A stretch of 26,356 bases of DNA. Source: an uncultured Oscillospiraceae bacterium. GTDB lineage: Bacteria; Bacillota; Clostridia; Oscillospirales; Acutalibacteraceae. The notes beneath the pieces were generated by a model that ran no database searches, was not told where the DNA came from, and saw only the letters and a program-made list of their open reading frames with translations. Shown here in pieces: positions 23,028 through 26,356 of the stretch. The stretch covers positions 1 through 26,356 of the forward strand of contig URNF01000020.1 in NCBI GenBank assembly GCA_900549155.1. The letters are read 5' to 3'. Each line of letters opens with the position of its first letter. Position 1 is the stretch's first letter. The translations under genes and the position numbers were made by a program.

Positions 23028-23056
23028 ATGGTAGCATACTACGCGCGATTTGTCAA
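23028..23056 (-). promoter_or_regulatory. Promoter for the mntP riboswitch transcript
   Basis: On the minus strand, a perfect TTGACA (23056-23051) is followed after 17 bp by TACCAT (23033-23028). Transcription from about 23021 includes the whole aptamer, giving a leader of about 180 nt. Confidence 0.75.
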
Positions 23057-23083
23057 GAATAAAACAAAAAAGCCAAAAAGGGG

Positions 23084-23112
23084 TTGCAAAAATGCGGCGG
23101 ATGGTGTACAAT
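23084..23112 (+). promoter_or_regulatory. Sigma-A promoter for tRNA-Arg
   Basis: TTGCAA (23084-23089) and TACAAT (23107-23112) are 17 bp apart, with an A-rich stretch upstream. Transcription would start about 10 bases before the tRNA. Confidence 0.85.
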
Positions 23113-23128
23113 ACGGGATGTTCCGTAT

Positions 23129-23205
23129 CCGCCCGTGGCGAAATTGGATATCGCAGTGGATTCCGATTCCAAAGGCTGGGGGTTCAAGTCCCTCCGGGCG
23201 GGCCA
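23129..23205 (+). tRNA. tRNA-Arg (anticodon CCG)
   Basis: The 77-nt cloverleaf is complete. The acceptor stem CCGCCCG/CGGGCGG is perfect, the D arm is GCGA/TCGC with GG in the loop, and the anticodon loop TTCCGAT has CCG at 23163-23165. The T arm has the loop TTCAAGT, and CCA is encoded at 23203-23205. The anticodon stem has a G-A mismatch at its outermost pair (27-43). It reads the CGG arginine codon. Confidence 0.95.
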
Positions 23206-23242
23206 AAAAAGAGGATGTCGCATTTGCGGCATCCTCTTTTTT
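23205..23242 (+). terminator. Terminator of tRNA-Arg
   Basis: GAGGATG (23211-23217) and CATCCTC (23230-23236) extend to an 11-bp stem with an ATTT loop, followed by TTTTTT (23237-23242). It starts right after the encoded CCA. Confidence 0.93.
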
Positions 23243-23246
23243 AGCC

Positions 23247-23271
23247 CGGAGGGCGCAGAACCCCCACGCAA
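23247..23271. repeat. 25-bp direct repeat, copy 1
   Basis: This stretch is repeated identically at 23375-23399, 128 bp away. Its reverse complement matches the tRNA-Arg T arm and acceptor (23178-23198) except for four loop bases, so it is also an inverted copy of the tRNA 3' end. Confidence 0.85.
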
Positions 23272-23348
23272 TTTTGCGGCGCAAAATGCCAGCACTTTTC
23301 CGAGAAGGCATGAGAAACAGAGGCAGACGGCAGCAACGGGAAAGTGCC

Positions 23349-23363
23349 GTTCAAGTCCCTCCG
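23349..23363 (+). repeat. 15-bp copy of the tRNA-Arg T arm/acceptor junction
   Basis: Fifteen bases are identical to 23182-23196 within the tRNA, in the same orientation and 167 bp downstream. GC-rich sequence similar to the acceptor follows. It looks like an att-type duplication of the tRNA 3' end. Confidence 0.75.
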
Positions 23364-23374
23364 CGGCGGGGGCT

Positions 23375-23399
23375 CGGAGGGCGCAGAACCCCCACGCAA
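23375..23399. repeat. 25-bp direct repeat, copy 2
   Basis: Identical to 23247-23271. It lies just after the 15-bp tRNA-like segment, so the order tRNA piece then inverted piece occurs twice. Confidence 0.85.
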
Positions 23400-23446
23400 A
23401 ATCGGGCTCACATAAAGACACTTTCAAAAAGTGACCGATTGAGAGC

Positions 23447-23493
23447 AGCACAACGCCACAGAGTTTTAAATCTCTGTGGCACTGTGCTTTTTT
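23447..23493 (+). terminator. Strong hairpin with U-tract, no assigned gene
   Basis: GCCACAGAG (23455-23463) pairs with CTCTGTGGC (23472-23480). A second stem AGCACA/TGTGCT (23447-23452 with 23483-23488) lies outside it, and TTTTTT follows (23488-23493). It works only in the plus direction, where no gene precedes it except the already terminated tRNA. Confidence 0.8.
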
Positions 23494-23626
23494 ATAGCTA
23501 ACAGGAAAATGATTAGAAAATATTTTGATCTTTGATTAAGGTTGTGGGCGTAACAGTTACTGCAAAGTGATTTATTCTACAATGGCGGCGTCCGTCAGCC
23601 TGGAATAGTGAGCAGTATATTTCCGT

Positions 23627-23659
23627 AAAAAACAGCAAAGCCGCCCGGTTTCGGACGGC
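23627..23659 (-). terminator. Terminator after the chromate-transporter genes
   Basis: On the minus strand, GCCGTCC and GGGCGGC (23659-23653 and 23646-23640) form a 7-bp stem with one G-T pair. A TTTTTT run follows after a short gap (23632-23627). Confidence 0.65.
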
Positions 23660-23679
23660 AAATTGGCATAGGCTGTGTT

Positions 23680-24252
23680 TTATACTCCCCAAAGCAACAT
23701 GCCGAGTGCGGCAGAAAAGAGTATCATTATAATCGGCGACGGTGCAGTTTTTTTGATTCTTTTATATCCGAAATGTGTCAGCCACAGAATGGCAAAAACC
23801 AAAATGGATTTAGGATCCGGAGCAAGCGCCGAATAAATATCCGTAAAACCAAGCAATGTTGATATGGCCATACCGATTGCCGTAGCGAGAATCATTGCGA
23901 TAACGCAGGGGCGGACGCCGGAGAGAAAAGCGTTGACACCGGCATATTTCATCAGGTTTTTGAGTACCGCCGCAATTAAAAGTATAATAATGAAAGACGG
24001 AAGAACAACGCCGAGCGTAGCAAGAAACGAGCCGAGAAAGCCGCCTTGCGTGGAACCTATAAATGTCGCCATATTAACGGCAAGCGGACCGGGCGTCGAT
24101 TCCGAAACGGCAATGAAATTTAGGAATTCGCTTTCCGTTAGCCAGCCGTTTGAAATGACTGTTTCTCTTACAAGGGAAACCATTCCGTATCCGCCGCCGA
24201 AGGAAAGGGCGCCGATCATTAAAAAATTCAGGAATAATTTCAGGTAGATCAT
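23680..24252 (-). CDS. Chromate transporter family protein, second half-size subunit
   Basis: A 190-aa membrane protein of the CHR (ChrA) family, short single-domain type. The family motifs are at the N-terminus: GALSFGGGYGMVSLV (14-28) and SESTPGPLAVNMATFIG. About five or six hydrophobic helices follow. Short CHR proteins normally come in pairs of opposite topology that form one exporter, as YwrA/YwrB in Bacillus; here the partner is the preceding gene, with which it overlaps by 4 bases (ATGA). The natural substrate in a gut anaerobe need not be chromate. The gene is clearly AT-richer than the first 23 kb. Confidence 0.9.
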   Translation of the reverse strand: MIYLKLFLNFLMIGALSFGGGYGMVSLVRETVISNGWLTESEFLNFIAVSESTPGPLAVNMATFIGSTQGGFLGSFLATLGVVLPSFIIILLIAAVLKNLMKYAGVNAFLSGVRPCVIAMILATAIGMAISTLLGFTDIYSALAPDPKSILVFAILWLTHFGYKRIKKTAPSPIIMILFSAALGMLLWGV

Positions 24253-24824
24253 TGTTTATTGCCGTTTCCTTTCCGCAGTTTTTTCAGGAAGAAAATTGCA
24301 AGTCCTGCTGTGCCGCAAATCAGAATATAGTAAACGGAAGAAAAAGAAACAGCGAAAACAGTGCACGCCAGCATTGCGGCAATGATCGACAGCAAAATGA
24401 CCGTGTTGAAGGCATTTCTTTTAATGCTTTTCAGCATTTTCAAGCCGGCAAAGGAGATCAGATAGATCACACATACCTGTATTCCGCGGAAAGCACGGGA
24501 AACCCATGTAAGGCTTAAGAATTGATCAAAAAACAGTGAGATGCAAAAAATCACGGTAAACGAAGGAATACAAACCGCCACGGTAGCCGCCGCAGCACCG
24601 AACAAGCCTGCAATTTTGTAGCCGATATATGTGGCGCTGTTGATTGCAACCGGTCCGGGTGTAGACTCGGCAATGGCTACCATATTCAGAAAGTCGTCCT
24701 TTTCGATCCACTTTTTGCGTTCTACAAATTCATTTTCAAGCAGCGCAATCATTGCGTATCCGCCGCCGAAGGTAAAGGCACCGATTTTAAGAAAGGTGAG
24801 AAACAAAGTCCACTCTTTTCTCAT
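24249..24824 (-). CDS. Chromate transporter family protein, first half-size subunit
   Basis: A 191-aa CHR-family membrane protein, paralogous to the following gene. It has GAFTFGGGYAMIALLENEF (15-33), AESTPGPVAINSATYIGY, and several hydrophobic helices, ending in a basic tail (FFLKKLRKGNGNKQ). Its ATG 24824 overlaps the stop of a 45-codon Lgt-like frame (ATGA), with GTGAGG just upstream inside that frame. Together with the two-component genes upstream it forms one tightly packed minus-strand cluster, so expression is probably tied to the sensor. Confidence 0.9.
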   Translation of the reverse strand: MRKEWTLFLTFLKIGAFTFGGGYAMIALLENEFVERKKWIEKDDFLNMVAIAESTPGPVAINSATYIGYKIAGLFGAAAATVAVCIPSFTVIFCISLFFDQFLSLTWVSRAFRGIQVCVIYLISFAGLKMLKSIKRNAFNTVILLSIIAAMLACTVFAVSFSSVYYILICGTAGLAIFFLKKLRKGNGNKQ

Positions 24825-24958
24825 TGCCTCACCGCCTGTCTTTTACGAATAATAAAAAGTATAACGATACCGAGAGTGCCGCAGGCGATAATGAGTCCGT
24901 ACCAAGCGATATTCAGCCCTTCAATTCCGAAAAGATTTTCTATTGCATATCGGTTCAA
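24821..24958 (-). pseudogene. Short Lgt N-terminus-like ORF, remnant or leader peptide
   Basis: A 45-codon frame starts with TTG 24958 (GAGG about 11 bases upstream) and stops in a 4-base overlap with the chromate-transporter ATG. The peptide begins NRYAIENLFGIEGLNIAWYGLI when Met1 is omitted from the full count, and has one hydrophobic helix and a basic end (IIRKRQAVRQ). The WYGL block in the first helix, after an NR..A-F segment, resembles the start of prolipoprotein diacylglyceryl transferase Lgt, a protein of about 250-300 residues. Only the first helix is left. It could be a decayed lgt, or a small membrane peptide that couples translation to the transporter. It also lies in the same frame as the response regulator, after its TGA. 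Confidence 0.55.
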
Positions 24959-24979
24959 ATCCTTGTTTCCTCGCTTTTC

Positions 24980-25681
24980 TCAGTCTACCCGCAGCATACG
25001 GTAACCGACGCCGATATGCGTCTGAATGTATTGTGGACAGTCCTTTTGCGGCTCCAGCTTTTTGCGTAGGGTCGCCATAAACACCCGCAGAGAAGCAATA
25101 TCGTTTTCCCAGCTGCTGCCCCAAATCTGCTGCGTGATATAGGTGTGCGTCAGCACCTTTCCGACATTATGAGAGAGCAGACACAAAAGCTTGTATTCAA
25201 TCGGGGTCAGGTGCAATCCCTCTCCGTTTAAATAAGCGCAGCCGGCGGCATAATCAATTTTAAGCTCGCCGTTTTGGAAAACGGGTGAGTCGGTGTCGCT
25301 GTTTGCCTGCAAAAGCAACAGTCTTCTTTGCGTGACACGAAGCCGTGCCAAAAGCTCCTCTACGGAAAATGGCTTTGTCAGATAGTCGTCCGCCCCGGCA
25401 TCCAGCGCCGTGATTTTGTCTTTATCCTCGCTGCGCGCACTGATCACAATAATGGGCATATTTGACCATGAGCGGATGCTTTCGATCACCTGTGTGCCGT
25501 CGATATCCGGCAGTCCCAGATCCAGCAGAACGATATCCGGGTTATGGGAGGTCACCTCCATAATGGCACCGCGTCCGTTCTCTGCAGTCAGATAGCGGTA
25601 ATCGTGCGCCTTTAATGTTGTTACGATCAGATTGCGGACAGGACGGTCGTCCTCCACAACGAGAACAAGGGGTTTATTCAT
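24980..25681 (-). CDS. OmpR-family response regulator, KdpE-like
   Basis: A 233-aa two-component response regulator. The receiver domain (1 to about 118) has the acidic pocket E10-D11-D12, phosphoacceptor D54 (LLDLGLPDIDG), S81 and K103 (LTKPF). The C-terminal winged-helix DNA-binding domain (about 130-230) has LTPIEYKLLCLLSHNVGKVLTH, IWG, LRVFMATLRKKLE and GVGYRM. The order and spacing are KdpE-like, but no potassium-transport genes are present in the window. Its ATG 25681 overlaps the kinase stop by 8 bases. It directly precedes the Lgt-like ORF and chromate transporters, its most likely local targets. Confidence 0.92.
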   Translation of the reverse strand: MNKPLVLVVEDDRPVRNLIVTTLKAHDYRYLTAENGRGAIMEVTSHNPDIVLLDLGLPDIDGTQVIESIRSWSNMPIIVISARSEDKDKITALDAGADDYLTKPFSVEELLARLRVTQRRLLLLQANSDTDSPVFQNGELKIDYAAGCAYLNGEGLHLTPIEYKLLCLLSHNVGKVLTHTYITQQIWGSSWENDIASLRVFMATLRKKLEPQKDCPQYIQTHIGVGYRMLRVD

Positions 25682-26356
25682 TCAGAGTCACCTCGCTAAG
25701 CGGTAAAGTAAAGGTAAATACACAGCCATGCGGTACATTGTCGGCAAGCGTCAGCGTCCCGCCGTGCAGCTCGACGATCGCTTTGCACAAGGTAAGCCCG
25801 ATTCCAAAGCTTCTGCGGCTGTCTGCGACTGTGTTTTTTCCGGTGTAAAACATTTCAAAAATGTGCGGTTTCACATCGTCTGCAATTCCGTTTCCGTCAT
25901 CGGCGACACGGATCACGGCATTCCCACCCTGTTTTTCGACACTTACGCAGATCTCGGAGCCTTGTTCGGTATATTTCAAGGCGTTGTCAATAAGATTGAC
26001 GATGACCTGCACGATAAGCTGTGCGTCCATACGGGCAAGGATCAGATCATCGCACTTTACCGTCACCTTGTGTCCGACGGATTTTTTCTTCAAATGCGAA
26101 ACGGCTTCGTTGATCACTTCGTCCACAAGCTGGTCGGTAATCTCCAGTTTTAGACGTCCGTCATTCAGTCTTGTGACATACAAAAGATTTTCCACTACGC
26201 CGATCAACCATTCGGAATCGTCATAAATATCTTTATAGATCTGCTGTTTGGTTGCTTCGTCCAGGCAGCTTCCGTTATGCAAAAGCGTGTCCGCATTACC
26301 AGAAACGGAGCAAAGCGGCGTGCGCAGATCGTGTGAGATTGACCGCAAAAGGTCGG
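25674..26356 (-). CDS. Sensor histidine kinase, KdpD-like, 5' end beyond the window
   Basis: The C-terminal 227 codons of a sensor kinase; the gene runs off the right edge, so its sensor region is unseen. The H-box is LLRSISHDLRTPLCSVSG with the phospho-histidine codon at 26333-26331. The ATPase domain has the N-box NLIDNALKYT, G1 VADDGNGIADDV, F-box MFYTGKN and G2 FGIGLTLCKAIVELHGG. These spacings match the catalytic half of KdpD-type kinases. The stop overlaps the regulator start, giving a coupled kinase-regulator pair. Confidence 0.92.
   Translation of the reverse strand, partial: DLLRSISHDLRTPLCSVSGNADTLLHNGSCLDEATKQQIYKDIYDDSEWLIGVVENLLYVTRLNDGRLKLEITDQLVDEVINEAVSHLKKKSVGHKVTVKCDDLILARMDAQLIVQVIVNLIDNALKYTEQGSEICVSVEKQGGNAVIRVADDGNGIADDVKPHIFEMFYTGKNTVADSRRSFGIGLTLCKAIVELHGGTLTLADNVPHGCVFTFTLPLSEVTLNE

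Larger units (their letters stand above)
23243..23639. other. Gene-free stretch with repeats downstream of the tRNA
   Basis: No convincing gene is present between the tRNA terminator and the chromate-transporter terminator. The first half (to about 23400) is GC-rich and holds partial tRNA copies and a 25-bp direct repeat. A strong hairpin closes it at 23493. From there to 23639 the sequence is AT-rich and I see nothing in it. Short frames in both directions here give Arg-rich or tRNA-antisense peptides and are not credible genes. Confidence 0.7.

Noticed and set aside
23039..23311. Minus-strand peptides containing RPEGLEPPAFGIG or RRDLNPQPLES
   Set aside because: These are well-known false proteins produced by reading the antisense strand of a tRNA gene; here they lie over tRNA-Arg.
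22986..23501. 171-codon plus-strand frame through the tRNA and its flank
   Set aside because: It crosses the tRNA gene, its terminator and the repeats; Arg-rich and without a ribosome site.

Overview
The window looks like a chromosome segment from a GC-rich member of the Clostridia (Bacillota), most likely an Oscillospiraceae/Ruminococcaceae-type gut bacterium. The evidence is the gene content: FtsEX with a secreted M23 hydrolase and an S41 protein, Asp23 next to a FakA-type DAK2 protein, YmdB next to a DUF6062 protein, DUF4830, rpsO-pnp, and a yybP-ykoY manganese riboswitch on mntP. It also has purple-bacterium-free Gram-positive signals: strong AGGAGG ribosome sites, sigma-A promoters with 17-bp spacers, and hairpin-U terminators. 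Most of the window is housekeeping, about 60% GC by eye. The last ~2.9 kb is clearly AT-richer.

Layout. 1-5700 (+): the tail of an unknown gene, then ftsE-ftsX-M23 hydrolase-S41 protein-four-TM protein, closed by a bidirectional terminator. This is a cell-wall cleavage/division module. 5730-11060 (-): an oligopeptide-type binding lipoprotein, Asp23 and FakA form one unit, separated by a terminator hairpin from ymdB-DUF6062. 11060-14600 (-): pnp, rpsO and a sugar-phosphate isomerase, each with its own promoter. 14650-18460 (+): ispD-asnB-DUF4830-rsuA, divergent from the isomerase. 18616-19758 (+): a solitary MsmX/UgpC-type sugar ABC ATPase. 19825-22200 (-): a beta-CASP metallo-beta-lactamase RNase-like protein and a short-chain dehydrogenase. 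22258-23056 (-): mntP behind a manganese riboswitch with a terminator/antiterminator platform. 23129-23205 (+): tRNA-Arg(CCG). 23243-23640: a gene-free stretch with duplicated pieces of the tRNA 3' end and a 25-bp direct repeat. 23680-26356 (-): a KdpDE-like two-component system, a short Lgt-like reading frame and two half-size chromate-transporter genes, tightly packed.

Points most worth a second look: the S41 protein in the FtsEX operon has glycine where the catalytic serine should be; a 45-codon Lgt N-terminus-like ORF overlaps the chromate-transporter start; the mntP leader has mutually exclusive hairpins that read as an ON switch; and the tRNA-Arg flank has att-like duplications exactly where base composition changes. 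No CRISPR array, IS element, phage gene or transposase was found.
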